From contig NC_044978.1 of assembly GCF_008728515.1 (NCBI RefSeq), forward strand, positions 143,515,787 through 143,579,786: a DNA stretch of 64,000 nt, given 5' to 3'. This DNA comes from Papio anubis. Taxonomy: Eukaryota > Chordata > Mammalia > Primates > Cercopithecidae. Shown piece by piece: positions 36,126-48,070 of the stretch; the stretch's first letter is position 1; every line of letters starts with the position of its first letter. The position numbers and the translations under genes are program-made. The notes under the pieces were generated by a model. It worked only from the letters and a program-made list of their open reading frames with translations, ran no database searches and was not told the origin of the DNA.

Positions 36126-38150
36126 GAGTAAAAAGTGAGTGTAGGTACAAATAGAGCCTGTGTGGAAGGCTCACTGGAATTTGTTTTCCGTAATAGAGAT
36201 TAAAGAGAAAACTATTGCAACCTTGAATGATAGCCCCATAGCAAAGTTGACTGGGAATAATGTATTGGCCTCTACTTACTAAAGAAGATCAAAGAAGAAA
36301 AATCAGAGGGAAGAACTATTAAGGGCACTATCGTAAGGATTTAATCAGAATTAGTGTAATGGCTCAGTGTAGGAAATGAGAGAAGAATAAAATGTACATA
36401 CTTGATGTCCCCAAAATTATTTTTAAGACATTTTATAAGAAATAAGAAAAATGGAAGGAAGGAAGGAAGCGAGGCAGGGAGGGAAAACTTAGACCCTGTG
36501 AGAGTTATCCAACTTGATAAGAGAAAAGGCCCCACTGACATGCACTGCCCAGACCTAGGATCTGCAGTAGAACCTCTGCACTTTTCTAATGGCTGCTTTG
36601 TACAAGCTGTGTCAACACATGCTCTAAGGTCCTTCTAGGCATGCTTACCATACACTACAATGCTATTTGCTATTTCTGTGTGACACATTTTCCCAACACA
36701 TATATCATTATTTCATACTTGGCTTTGAGCACCATTCTTCCTGATGTTTGCATTTAATGTGGTGGCAAAGGTAGCAAATTAATTCTCTCATTGGGCCATT
36801 ATAAGTTGTAAATAAAAGCCTTCTTGGTTGAATGAGCAGTCATATCATTAGAAATATTAAAACATTCCCTTTAGTTGAGGTAACTCCTTTCTGGTATATA
36901 CTCACTGCCTATGCTCACTGCTCATCCCTCTTCCTTCATCCTTCACCTTGTCAATTGCTGACTCCAAGTAGGGCAGCCAGTTCTAGAAGTCATTTGTCAT
37001 TTTTCTATTGTCCTTCAATAAACTCTGTCTGCCAGTGATGCTAAAAGAAGTTCTGCTAATGAATAGTCAGCAATGTCAGACCCCTTCCTGCTCTGCAGAC
37101 ACCAGCAAGACTTGTTGCTCCTCTCTAGGAGGTTTGGGTCCATTTCCTTTTACCACAAAGGCCATGATGCTTTGCACACAGCAGAAACTCCACAGGCATC
37201 CTGAAAACATACATAAGTCTATATTCCATTTCTCCCAGCGAACCACATAATAGGATGCATCAGACCTCTGAGAGATGAAGTCCACTGATAGATTTCCAAA
37301 TCAATAATATAAATGGTGAAGAAATTTATATTATAGAAATTTACATCTCTAGAAATAAAAAATTTAATCTCAAAATATAAAATAAAGAGTGAGTTCTGGG
37401 AATTTATTCTTTTCCCCAGCATGTAACACATTTCCTGGAAATGGCCTTGTTCCCCTGAACCAGTGAAAGACACTGTGTTTTAAGGTGTCCAGTGAGAACA
37501 TGAGGAAAACATGACCTGGTGAATTGAGTTTTGTATCATCCAAATGTATTTCTTTCACACTCTGTTGAGCCCTCAACTCTGAAGGCAGTAATCTGAAATG
37601 CCTTAATCTTTTTATCTCTGAAATCAAAACACCCCAGATTTATCCTGGCAAGGAATAAAGTTTTGTAGCACATCATTATAAAATGTAAAGCAAAAGTGAA
37701 TGGCACACTTTTAAAATACCACATCCAAGAAGGTAGACTAAGAAGCTGCCCCATGTCCTCAAATTCAGATGCCCACAGGAGATAAGCAAGCAATGTATAC
37801 ATGAAGGACATGGGCCAGGTATAAAACAACAAAAGAGTAGATATGAGGATAACTAACAAGAACCCCTGGTCATGGATTTAGGGACATAATAAAGACGAGT
37901 AAAGACAGTGCTGAACTGAAAGGCATGACTGACAGGCCAGCTTCCACAGCTGCAGCTGATATTACCTGAAGAAATATAGGCCCTATTTTGTCATGTTGGT
38001 CAATTTTCTCAAAAGATGCCACTAATCCAGATTCTGGATAAAATATCTTGATTTTAAAGTATTAGCAACTAATACAGGGGTTTTTTTAACCCAAAGTATT
38101 ATTAAATGGTTATGCTGGCTATTATTAACATGACAACTTAGAAGAAGAGG
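36126..38150. other. Anonymous intronic sequence, 2 kb
   Basis: A GGAA/GGGA purine patch lies at 36452-36485. Overlapping frames at 37000-37860 are on both strands with no known domain. Nothing else is recognised. Confidence 0.4.
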
Positions 38151-38317
38151 TTATTCTGATTTCTGCTGCTTAGTATTATTTTTGTAATAAATTCTTGGTT
38201 TTGACCATCTCTCTTTTGATACATGACTTCTCTCCCAATAGGTATCTCAGTTACCTCGCAAGAATAAAATTCTAGACTATACTCACTTTTTGATTTTCCA
38301 AACAGGAAGATCAAAGG
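38151..38317 (+). repeat. Unclassified repeat unit, copy A
   Basis: About 165 bp, from 'ttattctgatttctgctgct' to 'aaacaggaagatcaaagg'. It recurs inverted at 38401-38555 (copy B) and directly at 39089-39257 (copy C), roughly 80-88% identical by eye. Family unknown to me. Confidence 0.85.
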
Positions 38318-38400
38318 AGCTCTTCTATCTATAGGATAGAGTGATGTTATCCTGTCCAGCTTGATCCTAGGATAGATTAACTCTAAAATTGAGCCTTTAT

Positions 38401-38555
38401 GGAACGTCAAAAAGGGAGCATAGTCTAGAGTTTTATCCGTGTGAGTTAACTGAGATGCCTATTGAGGAAGAACTCATGTATCAAAAGAGAGATGGTCAAA
38501 GCACAGAAATTTGTTACAAAATTAATGGAAAGCAGCAGAGATCAGAATAAATATT
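38401..38555 (-). repeat. Unclassified repeat unit, copy B (inverted)
   Basis: Reverse complement of copies A and C. With copy A it forms a long inverted repeat around an 83-bp spacer. Shared blocks include 'atctctcttttgatacatga' on the minus strand. Confidence 0.85.
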
Positions 38556-38749
38556 CTAGATGTTGTCATCTGCTCCCTCAAGGCAAAGCACAAAGGACTT
38601 CAGCACAGAGCACAGCTCACCTGTGGAGGCAGCACTCATGTTCAGCAGAAGAAGTGGGTGTTCACAAGAATAAGCATCAGCCACAGTGGGAAGCAAAAAA
38701 TGGAACTGGAACATAGAGGAGAAAATGGGGCATACCATGAAGCCAAACT
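38556..38749. other. Unassigned sequence between copy B and an LTR
   Basis: Nothing recognised. Confidence 0.3.
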
Positions 38750-39062
38750 CTATGGTTTGAGTGTTTGGCCCCTCCAAAACTCACATGCTGGAAACTTAAT
38801 CACCAATGCAACGGTGCTAGTAAGTGTGGCCTCATGGTAGGTGTTTAGGTCATGAAGTCTTCACTCTCATTAATGGGTTCATGCCACAAATAAAAATGGC
38901 TTTCAGGAGTGAGTTTGCCTCTTTTTGCTCTTCTGCCTTGTAAGAAACAGTGTTCTTCCCCTCTAGGTGAGGTGCCATATTGGAAGAAGATACCAGACAC
39001 TACCAGACACCAAACCTTCTGGCACATCGATCTTGGACTTCCCAGCCTCAAGAACTATGAGG
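38750..39062 (+). mobile_element. MaLR-type LTR, 3' truncated
   Basis: 'tatggtttgagtgtttggcc', 'aaacttaatcaccaatgcaa', 'gtgtttaggtcatgaagtc', 'gatcttggacttcccagcc'. It stops before the usual end, close to repeat copy C. Confidence 0.65.
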
Positions 39063-39088
39063 AAGACCATTGACAATGCCAAGAGTAT

Positions 39089-39257
39089 TTATTCTGATCT
39101 CTTCTGCTTTCCATTATTTTTGTAACAAATTCTTTTGTTTTGACGATCTCTCTTTTGATACATGAGTTCTTTCCCAATAGGCATCTCAGTTAACTTGCGT
39201 GACTAAAACTCTAGACTACACTCCCTTTTTGATTTTCCATATAGGAAGATCAAAGGA
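39089..39257 (+). repeat. Unclassified repeat unit, copy C
   Basis: Same orientation as copy A. Includes 'tttgtaacaaattctttt' and 'ggcatctcagttaacttgcg', and ends 'atataggaagatcaaagg'. It lies between the truncated LTR and a MER5 element. Confidence 0.85.
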
Positions 39258-39281
39258 ATAGACAGGTCTAGTCCTCTCAAG

Positions 39282-39428
39282 CAGTGCTTCTCAAATTTTA
39301 ATGTGCAAAGGAAGTACCCAGGTAAAATATAAATGCAGATTTTGATTCAGTAGATCTGGGTGAAGCCAGTAATTTTATGTTTCCAACAGACTTCCAGCAG
39401 CCAATATTGTTGCTCCTCAGCTGGCTTG
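39282..39428 (-). mobile_element. MER5-type hAT element
   Basis: 'cagtgcttctcaaattttaa', 'gattttgattcagtagatct' and 'cttccagcagccaatattgt' follow MER5. An A(19) run follows at 39432-39450. Confidence 0.62.
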
Positions 39429-39450
39429 TTGAAAAAAAAAAAAAAAAAAA

Positions 39451-40432
39451 GCCTCTTTCTGAAAATTGTAGTGCTCCAAGAGAAAAAAAAATCTTTGTTC
39501 AATCTAGAATGGCTGCATAGTTTTTAGGAACAATGCTCAGGAAATACCTGAGTGTAATCCTAGTCTTGACCTTTCCTGAAGCTGAGACAGGTAAAGCAAG
39601 AACATCACCCACCTGACCCACCAGAATAAGTTTTGGAGAAATATTACTTGCATATGAAATTGATTCTAAACCACTTTATACACAGACATCAGTAAGTGCT
39701 GACTTTTCTGGAATCCTAAAATGCCTATTCACCAGTTAGGTTTTGTATCATATCTCATAATATTGAAAAACTAAATGTTAAGGTGTTTGTTCATGGACTT
39801 CCTTCCCTCTTTCACGTTAATTGTCTAATTTTTATCTTGTCTTCTAATAGTCCTATTAGCACATTATGGTTTGTACTTAATAACCCCCGTTCATCCTGTT
39901 TCCCCTAGAAATACTAAGGTAGCCTTTCTGCTGGGAGAACTTCTTTTCCAGTAAAATTTATTCACCCTAAGAAACGCTTATCTCAGGAACTCTAAAAAGC
40001 CCTCTGTACCTCCATCCTGACTGGCCACCTGTTTCAGTGACTATTTAATTAAAACAGGTGTCAGTGGCTCCATTTGTCACTCTCCCTATGTAAGGGAGAG
40101 AGATAATAAAGTCATGAGTCGCTGCCAGTAAAGTCCTCTCTGGTGAGTCTCAGCTGAGCTGCAGATATACAGCATTTTCATTGGCAGTTTTTCCAACCTT
40201 TCATTTGGGATTAATTACTCTGCAGGAGCAGTCTGCCTAGCACAACAAAACAATTTCATTCATCAACTGAGGGTGTGAAATTAATGAAAGCCACAACCTC
40301 ATTGGAATGAAACACTAAGCTTTCATTTGTGCCATCAACACCAGAGGAGATGGGATACTTTTTTTCTCTCTCATATATTTCTGCTTTCAGCAATAAAATC
40401 AGATTAGACTTTTGTAAATGCCAAGGATTCCA
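39451..40432. other. Unassigned, partly LTR-like sequence
   Basis: 'gagagagataataaagtcatg' near 40090 looks like an LTR polyadenylation region, but I cannot fix the ends or the family. Confidence 0.3.
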
Positions 40433-40433
40433 C

Positions 40434-40478
<45 letters not shown>

Positions 40479-40479
40479 G
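40434..40479. repeat. (GATA)n tetranucleotide microsatellite
   Basis: About eleven TAGA/GATA units, then GATG GATG GATA. Likely length-polymorphic. Confidence 0.97.
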
Positions 40480-42502
40480 GATGGATAAATGCCAAATGTA
40501 TTGGGAAACCATCAGCAACCTCTGGAGACAATGAATAAAAGCAAATTACGTAAAGCATCTTCATATCAGTCTTCTTTTTAAGGGGGAAATTCTTGATTTT
40601 GTTTCCTCTCAGATTGCCTTTGACCCTAAGCAATCACAGACCTTTATGGCAAAATAACAGTTTATTTGTCAATCTATTGATCCTCAATATGTATACTCAA
40701 TATGTATGTATATACTTAAAATTACTGACTAATAACTATAGGGAAGAAATCATCATTTTGCAAACATCATTCTAAAAACTGATACGGGCAAAAGTAATCA
40801 ATAGATACTTAACCTTGGATGTAGAACTTTGATGAGGAACATGTTATTTACATAGCCTAAAATATCTCCCAACAAATTATTTATTAATCACATAGGGGAA
40901 AATGGCTGTACAGTAGAGAAGTTGGATAATACCATAATAAAATGAAGAAAATTAATATTACTAGGAAGTAAATGGAAATTATGTGCCTTCAGATATTATG
41001 CCCCCAGAAGAATGCAACATCACTCATATAATATTCCAGAGAAGAATGTTTATTTGCCCTGAATCTAATTAGAAGGAAATATCAGATAAATCCAAATTAA
41101 AAGATATTCTATCAAATAATTAGCCTATGATTTTCACAATGTCAATGGCATGAAAAACAACAAAAGGTTAAGGCAATATTATCTCGAAAAATGACAGATA
41201 TTCATTTGCTTCACATTTGAATCATGACTATTTTTTAGCTTGTGTAGTTTTACCTGGTGTTTATAATTTACTGTTTTCTTAGGTGGTCCTCTTTGTGCCT
41301 GAAAACTTCCCTTTTACTACCATTTAGCCTTTAATGAAGGCTAAATGAATTAATCCGGTCTGGACCAAATGTGCTCTAGGTCTGCTGAGGGCTTTCATCA
41401 TGGTATCTTCCCTTACTGTTTTCCTGAGTTGGATACAATATTTCTTGAGTTCCAAATCTTATTTCTCTGCTTATAACTTTCTGTTTTACAAAAGCACATG
41501 CTTCGGTAATCTTATTTTTTCTGAAATGATGTAAGAAAGGTAAACTCTCTTGAATCTTTGAACATAAGAAATTTTTTGTTCTATTCTTATACTTGATTAG
41601 TAGTTTGGCTGGGAATAAAATTATCTGTTCAAAGTCATTTTTCCAAGAGATGTCCAGTCAAGATAGCATTGTAACTTTAAGTTTGGATATGCCTCCAACC
41701 CAAAGTTCCAAGTACCTAGAAATGGGAGGTAAAATAAAAAAGAGTAAAATCTTTAAAAATCAAAATATTACATTCATGTTAGGGATTAGAAATGAAACAG
41801 AAACAAAGTAATAGGCAAGGATGAAGCCACATAAGCTCCACAGCAATGGACTGAAGCCAGACTCACTTCTTGAAATGGGACGGGGCTATGACTCATCATC
41901 TCATGACAGATACAAAAAAAATGATCTCACTGGATATATACGAATACATCTTATATGAGATGTGTCAAGATACAAGCAGAGCTTTGCAAATAGGACCCAA
42001 GCCAAGCTACTCCCTTGTTTTGTAACAGGATCTAAGACATGCCCTGTATCACTACAAAACAAAAGTTTTAAATCGCAATTTAAGATATAGTTCCAGACTT
42101 GGTAGAGATACTAAAAACTACTAAAAAAGGAGAAAAAAAAGAGAGAAAGAGAAAAATATCTTTTCATTAAAGACAATCCTACACACCCTAATTGATTCCA
42201 AATCTGAGAAGAAAATGAGCTCTAGGAAAAACAGTCAGTGCAAGTGAAATGAAAATGCTGGTGCAATCTGAAGAAGACTTTGTGTCACATGCCTCTCACA
42301 TACCACTTCAGATTTTCATGGCCTTGCATCTTTCCCATCCCATTCTCTGCTATGATGACAAGCTGTGCATTGGTTCCAACCAGATTTAAGTGGGTGGAAG
42401 TTAGCAAGATTTACCACAGGTTTACCCCACATTTTTACTGCTACCCAGGGAGTGCTCACTCAACACTAGACTGAGACTACAGGTTTGTTTCTCTGAACAT
42501 AG
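40480..42502. other. Anonymous intronic sequence, 2 kb
   Basis: Contains the small hairpin at 41321-41347 and a purine patch near 42125-42155. Nothing else is recognised. Confidence 0.4.
41321..41347. repeat. 11-bp perfect stem hairpin
   Basis: CATTTAGCCTT, a 5-nt loop TAATG, then AAGGCTAAATG. Confidence 0.8.
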
Positions 42503-42507
42503 CTAAT

Positions 42508-42912
42508 TGTATTAGTTCATTCTCATGCTGCTTTGAAGAAATCCCCAAGACTGCATCATTTATAAAGAAAAGAGGTTTAATTGAATCACAGTTCTGCATG
42601 GCTGGCGAACTTACAAGGCCTCAGCAAACCTACAATCATGGCGGAAGACACTTCTTCAGAGGGTGACAGGGGAGAGAACGAGAGTTGAGCAAAGGGAGAA
42701 ACCCCTTATAAAACCATCAGATCACATTAGAACTCACTCACTATCATGAGAACAGCATGTGAGAAACCACCCCCATGATTCAATTATCTCCACCTGGTCC
42801 CACCTTTGACACATGGGGATTATTATATGTGCTGCCAAAGCAAGCACTACACATGGGGATTATTACAGTTCAAGGTGAGACTTGGGTGAGGACAAAGACC
42901 CAAGCCATATCA
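42508..42912 (-). mobile_element. THE1 3' LTR
   Basis: Begins TGTATTAGTTCATTCTCATG and ends CCATATCA. It is 405 bp because of a 40-bp duplication-insertion at 42826-42865. TSD CTAAT lies just before it at 42503-42507. Confidence 0.95.
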
Positions 42913-44453
42913 TTACAACCCTAACCCCTCCCAATTCTCATGACCTCACATTTCAAAACACAATCCCACCCTCCCAACAGTCCACCAAAGTCTTAACTCA
43001 TGCCAACATTAACTCAAAAGTCCAAGTCCAAAGTCCTATCTGAGATAAAGCAAGTCCCTTTCGCTTATAAGCCTGTAAAATCAAAAGCAAGTTAGTTACT
43101 TCCCAGATACAATGAAGGTACAGGTGTTGGGTAAATACAGCCATTCCAAATGGGAGAAATTGGCCAAAACAAAGGGGATACAGGCTCCATGCAAGTTCAA
43201 AATTCAATAGGGCAGTTATTAAACTTTAAAGTTCCAAAATGATCTCCTTTGACTCCATGTTTCACATCCAGATCATGCTGATGCAAGAGGTGGGCTCCCA
43301 TGGCCTTGGGCAGCTCCACCCATGTGGCTTTGTACAATACAGCCTCCCTCCCAGCTGCTTTCATAAGCTGGTGTTGAGTGTTTCCAGGTGCAGATTGTAA
43401 GCTGTAGGTGGATCTATCATTCTAGGGATTGGAGGATGGTGGCTGTCTTCTCACAGCTCCACTAGGCAGTGCCCCAGTGGGGACTCTCTGTAGGGGCTCC
43501 CACCCCACATTTCTCTTCCACATTACCCTAGCAGAGGTTCTCCATGAGGACTCTGCACCTGCATCAAACTTCTGCCTGGAAATCCAGGCATTTTCATACA
43601 CCCTCTGAAATCTAGGTAGAGATTCCCAAACCTCAATTCTTGATGTCTGTGCACCTGCAGGCCCAACACCACTTGTAAGCCACCATGGCTTGGGGCTTTC
43701 ATCCTCTGAAGCAATGGTCTAAGTTATACATTGGCCCCTTTTAACCTCATTGGAGCTAAAGCAGCTGGGATGCAGGGCACAATGTCCTGAGGCTGTATAG
43801 AGAAGGGGGCCCTGTGCCCAGCCCACAAAACCATTTTTCCCTCCTAAGTTTCTGCACCTGTGATGAGACAGGCTGCCATGAAGGTTTCTGACATGCCCTG
43901 GTGATATTTTCCCCATTGCCTTGGTTATTAACATTCAGACTTTTGGTTACTTATGCAAATTTCCGCAGAAGTCTTGAATTTCTCCCCAGAAAATGGGTTT
44001 TTATTTTCTATAACTTCATCAGTCTGCAAATTTTCCAAACTTTCATGCTCCACTTCCTCTTAAATGCTTTGCCACTTAGAAATTTCTTCTGCCAGATAAC
44101 CTAAATCTAAATCATTTCTCCTTAATTCAAAGTTTCACAGATCTCTCGAGTACGTGCAAAATGCTGCCAGTCTCTTTGCTAAAGCATAACAAGAGTCACC
44201 TTTGCTCCAGTTCCCAAGAAGTTTCTCATCTCCATCTGAGACCCCCTCATCCTGGACTTCATCGTCCATATCACTATCAGCATTTTGGTCAAAACCGTTC
44301 AACAAGTCTCTAAGAAGTTCCAAACTTTCCTACATCTTCCTGTCTTCTTCTGAGCCCTCCAAAGTGTTCCAACCTGTTCCTGTTACTCAGTTCCAAAGTT
44401 GCTTCCACATTTGGGTATCTTTACAGCGGCGCCCACTCCTGGTACCAATTTAT
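42913..44453 (-). mobile_element. THE1 internal region
   Basis: About 1.54 kb of the MaLR internal sequence, from 'acaaccctaacccctcccaa' to the primer-binding side at 'ggtaccaattta'. It holds only a decayed gag-like frame, such as 44323-44135 with an acidic run. No intact coding capacity. Confidence 0.93.
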
Positions 44454-44808
44454 TGTATTAGTTCATCTTGCACTGCTGCGAAGAAATACCTGAGACTGGG
44501 TAATTTATAAAGAAAACCAGGCTTAATTGACTCACAGTTCTGCATGTCTGGAGAGGCCTCAGGAAACTTACAATCAAGGTGGAAGACACCTCTTCACAGG
44601 GCAGCAGGACAGAGAATGAGTGCCAAGTGAAGAGGGAAGCCCCTTATAAAACCATCACATCTTATTAGAACTCACTCACTGTCACAAGACACTATGGGGG
44701 AAACTGTTCCCATGCTTTAATTATCTACATGTGGTCCCACCCTTGACACATGGGGATTATTACAATTCAAGGTGCAATTTAGGTGGGGACATAGAGCCAA
44801 CCATATCA
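44454..44808 (-). mobile_element. THE1 5' LTR
   Basis: TGTATTAGTTCATCTTGCAC to CCATATCA, 355 bp. TSD CTAAT follows at 44809-44813, matching the left side exactly. Confidence 0.95.
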
Positions 44809-44813
44809 CTAAT

Positions 44814-45740
44814 GATTTTAAATTTTTCCTCATTAAAGTGATGAGATTTATATTTCATATCACTAGGATCAGCACTTTAGTTTCCCAATGTCCCAATACT
44901 GTTTATAAGATAATAAGGGCAAAGTATAGAAAATGTTGCAATCACTGCACATACATAAATATATAATGGTGTTGTCATTGCTGAAACTAAACTATTGACA
45001 AATGAACAGAACTCCAAACCTGGCATATGAAAATTGTTCAGGGCTATCATTTAAATATGAAGTAAAAAACTCCCTGTACACATGAGCTGCGCTAGTTTAT
45101 GTGCAATGAGCATTGACTTCCTCCCATGGTTGTTTTACTTCCATAAAGGGTGCAAGTTCACATACTTCTTTGAACATTTCCAAATATACTGAAAGCAAAT
45201 CACAATGTGTCAGTATAAAAAATGAAGCATGAATTCCACCAGATTGTCTTCAGGTCCTTTTCAATACTAAGTCTTTGTAATTCTATGCAAACAAATACGA
45301 TTTTAAATAAACGTGCAGTGGTTCCTTCCCAACCTACAAACTGCTCTCCTTCAATGCATCTTACACATTTATGCCGGATAATCTCCTCAAATCCCCGTGA
45401 CTCTTGTTTAAATACCCATTTTTTGAATATTTTTATCAAAACAAGATGCTGGATAATGAAAGGAGCTCTGATAACTATACCTGGACAATTGACAATCATT
45501 AAATCTCAATTATCCAGGGAAAACCAAGATATATATTCACCCTATCTTTGTTTGCTCTTGTTACTGGCTCACTTTTTGAATCCTCACTAAGAATTCAAAA
45601 CAGCTTTTCAACTTTATTTCCCATCATTTTCCCACATAAACCCTTTGCTACAAGTAAACTAATCCCCTCACTGGCTCTTAAACATACCTTATGTTTCTGC
45701 TAAAAGACTAACTTCCCCATTTTTAGTGTAAGTTATATCA
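44814..45740. other. Anonymous intronic sequence
   Basis: A 122-codon frame on + (45222) and a 99-codon frame on minus overlap. Neither has a known domain. Confidence 0.35.
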
Positions 45741-45744
45741 TATG

Positions 45745-45930
45745 TAATACAAGTGTTATATGCCAGGTACTATTCTAATCTATATACATGTGTTAATGAA
45801 TTTAATCCTCACACTAACCACATGAATTAGTTATAATTACTAGCATCAATTTACATATGCGGTAACTAGATTTTGCCCAACATTTCACAGCTACTGGGTG
45901 TACATGATCTAGAAGTTTGAGCCTAGGGAT
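45745..45930 (-). repeat. MIR SINE
   Basis: Antisense MIR: 'tgccaggtactattctaatc', 'taatcctcacactaaccac', 'caacatttcacagctactgg'. Confidence 0.68.
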
Positions 45931-46404
45931 TTTTTTTCCCCATAGTCACTGTTGTAAATCACTAACATACTGTTTAATTCAACTCCAGTCTGCTGCTTGG
46001 AAACCTACTTGCCCTTCTATCGCCAGAAAATCTCAGAATCCTCTGATATCAGAGAATATATATTTTCTGCTACTTATTTTCCTGTTCACCTATACTATCT
46101 TGCGATCTTTCATATTGCAGTGTATTTCCCCCTCTTTTATTCTTATTCATCATTTGATATGTTTGTGTCTTATCTCTATTGAATTCTTGACAGCAGAAGT
46201 TGTATGTTCATTAGTATTGATTTATTGTTTGATTTTATACAGTTTTGCTGCTATTGCTTTCTTGATTATATGTATTAGAGGCATATTTGGAAACCTAGTC
46301 AACTTCTTTCAAAATATATTCATGCTTCAATTGCTTTGGAATGGCCTAAAATTAGATTGGATTTTCCTTTTTTGTAATATACCAGCTTAGCCATCCATTG
46401 CATA
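45931..46404. other. AT-rich sequence with an open frame from TTG
   Basis: The frame 45917-46390 (157 codons, hydrophobic) starts at TTG and matches nothing. Considered chance. Confidence 0.35.
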
Positions 46405-46890
46405 TCAGAATGTATTCATTCATTTAGTCCACAAGTATTTATGGAACATTTATGATGTAGCCAAGTACTATGCTAGGCACTCAGGATATGAAAATAAAAA
46501 ATACAGTCCCTCTCAGACATGTGGGAAGACTGGGTAGTAAACAGATTTCTGTGTTAGAGTTACAGTATGTTGTAATAAGGACTTTTGTAGAACTATAATA
46601 TGGGTGTTACAAGAGCTATAGAGGCACTTAACACTAAGAGGAGAACCATGGAAGCTTCCAGCAAAGAGTCACATCTGGAGTTAGTCTAAAAGATTAAACT
46701 AACCAAGAGAAAAAAAGTGGCAGCATTTCAAGAATCAAAATCAGCATGCACTCCCCTTCCAGAAAGAATCAGACAATATAAAACAGCAAAGTACAGTTAG
46801 GATATCTGTATTGGTATATGTGTGTTGTAAGGGAGAGTACATCTAGGGATAAGACCGGAGGAGTCAGAATGGAAAATCAAGGACAGCTTA
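46405..46890 (-). repeat. L2 LINE, antisense
   Basis: 'attcattcatttagtccaca', 'ctatgctaggcactcagga', then the downstream L2 pattern 'gtaataaggacttttgtaga' and 'ggaaaatcaaggacagctta'. Confidence 0.5.
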
Positions 46891-47263
46891 TATGCCACGT
46901 GGGTCAGCTGCATCTTTTGTTCCACCTCACACTCTCCAGGCCTCATGCTGAATTCCAGCCACAGCTTCAATAAACAGTTTTATGTGCAGTTTATACTAAT
47001 AGAAACTTGCTGAGAGCTTATGACCTGAATCATTTATTTTCTATCCTGTGCTTTTTCTAACTCCTCCATGGGGCATTCACGGAAGCGCACTCAGCATATG
47101 TAGCCCAGGAATGTAAGTGGGTGTAGATCTCTTGAGGCAGCTCTTTAGAGAAATGAGGAGAAGTCCATAAATGCAGCTCCCTGTTATTGCTGGGTGGTGT
47201 AGATTCTGAAAGTCATTCCAAATATTCCTCAGAAGGCCCCGGAGGGATCCAGGATCAAACCTG
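46891..47263. other. Unassigned sequence
   Basis: May be diverged L2. Nothing firm. Confidence 0.3.
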
Positions 47264-47327
47264 ATACACCAGATTAAGAAGTTTGATTTGATATATAAAT
47301 GCTACAGAGAAACAGTTTGTTCTTTAG
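47264..47327 (+). repeat. 64-bp direct repeat, copy 1
   Basis: 'atacaccagattaagaagtt' followed by 'tgattt..atat..taaatgc..acagagaaaca' and 'gtttgt..tttag'. The second copy is at 47825-47890, roughly 90% identical. Confidence 0.9.
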
Positions 47328-47358
47328 TTTGGTTCATAGCAGTAATCAATACACATTT

Positions 47359-47717
47359 TGATATGGTTAGGTTTTGTGTCCTCACCCAAATCTCATCTTG
47401 AATTGTAATCCCCAGCTGTTGAGGGAGGAACCTGATGGGAGGTGATTGGATCTTGGGGGTGGTTTCCCCCATGCCGTTCTGGTTATAGTGAGTTCTCATG
47501 AGATCTGATGATTTTAAGTGTTTGGCAAGTTCTTCCTTCACACTCTTCTCTCTCCTGCCACCATGTAAGATGCACTTGCTTCTCTTTCTGCCATGATTGT
47601 AAATTTCCTGAGGCCTCCCCAGCCATGTGGAACTATGAGTCAATTAAACCTCTTTCTTTTATAAATTACCCAGTCTCGGGGACTATCTTTATAGCAGTGT
47701 GAGAACAGACTAATACA
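47359..47717 (+). mobile_element. MSTA/THE1-type MaLR solo LTR
   Basis: TGATATGGTTAGGTTTTGTG to 'gtgagaacagactaataca', with 'cgagtcaattaaacctc'-type sequence before the end. Flanks CATTT and CATCT match at 4 of 5 bases. Confidence 0.92.
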
Positions 47718-47824
47718 CATCTGTATTGGCTTTTCCTCCTTCCCTCTTGAAAACGCTTTCATCCCTCCCTCCTTCCCTACACAAGTCTTTATTCACACTT
47801 GGCTTTTGAGGGGGACTCAGGCTA
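47718..47824. other. Sequence between the LTR and direct-repeat copy 2
   Basis: Pyrimidine-rich CCTT/CCCT patch. Nothing else. Confidence 0.35.
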
Positions 47825-47890
47825 ATACACCAGATTAAGAAGTTTGATTTCATATGTAAATGCGACAGAGAAACATGGTTTGTTTTTTAG
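47825..47890 (+). repeat. 66-bp direct repeat, copy 2
   Basis: Second copy of the unit at 47264-47327, with a 2-bp insertion. It continues directly into L2-like 'gcaggggagtaacatgatca', so this copy looks like the one in its original context. Confidence 0.9.
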
Positions 47891-48070
47891 CAGGGGAGTA
47901 ACATGATCAGAGTTATAATTGGATGATGAACAGATTAGCTGAGGGCAAGACTGGAGGTTGGAAAAGAAAATAGGAAGAGTTTCTTCATATTTCATACTGC
48001 AACATAGACATAAAGTTACTGACCAGGAGGTAAATGGATTTTTTAATGAGAAAATAACAATAATCATCCT
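47891..48070 (-). repeat. L2 LINE fragment, antisense
   Basis: 'gcaggggagtaacatgatca' and 'gggcaagactggaggttgg' match the antisense L2 body. Confidence 0.55.

Noticed and set aside
45917..46390. 157-codon hydrophobic open frame
   Set aside because: It starts at TTG, lies in AT-rich DNA, and has no recognisable domain, splice context or codon pattern of a real gene.
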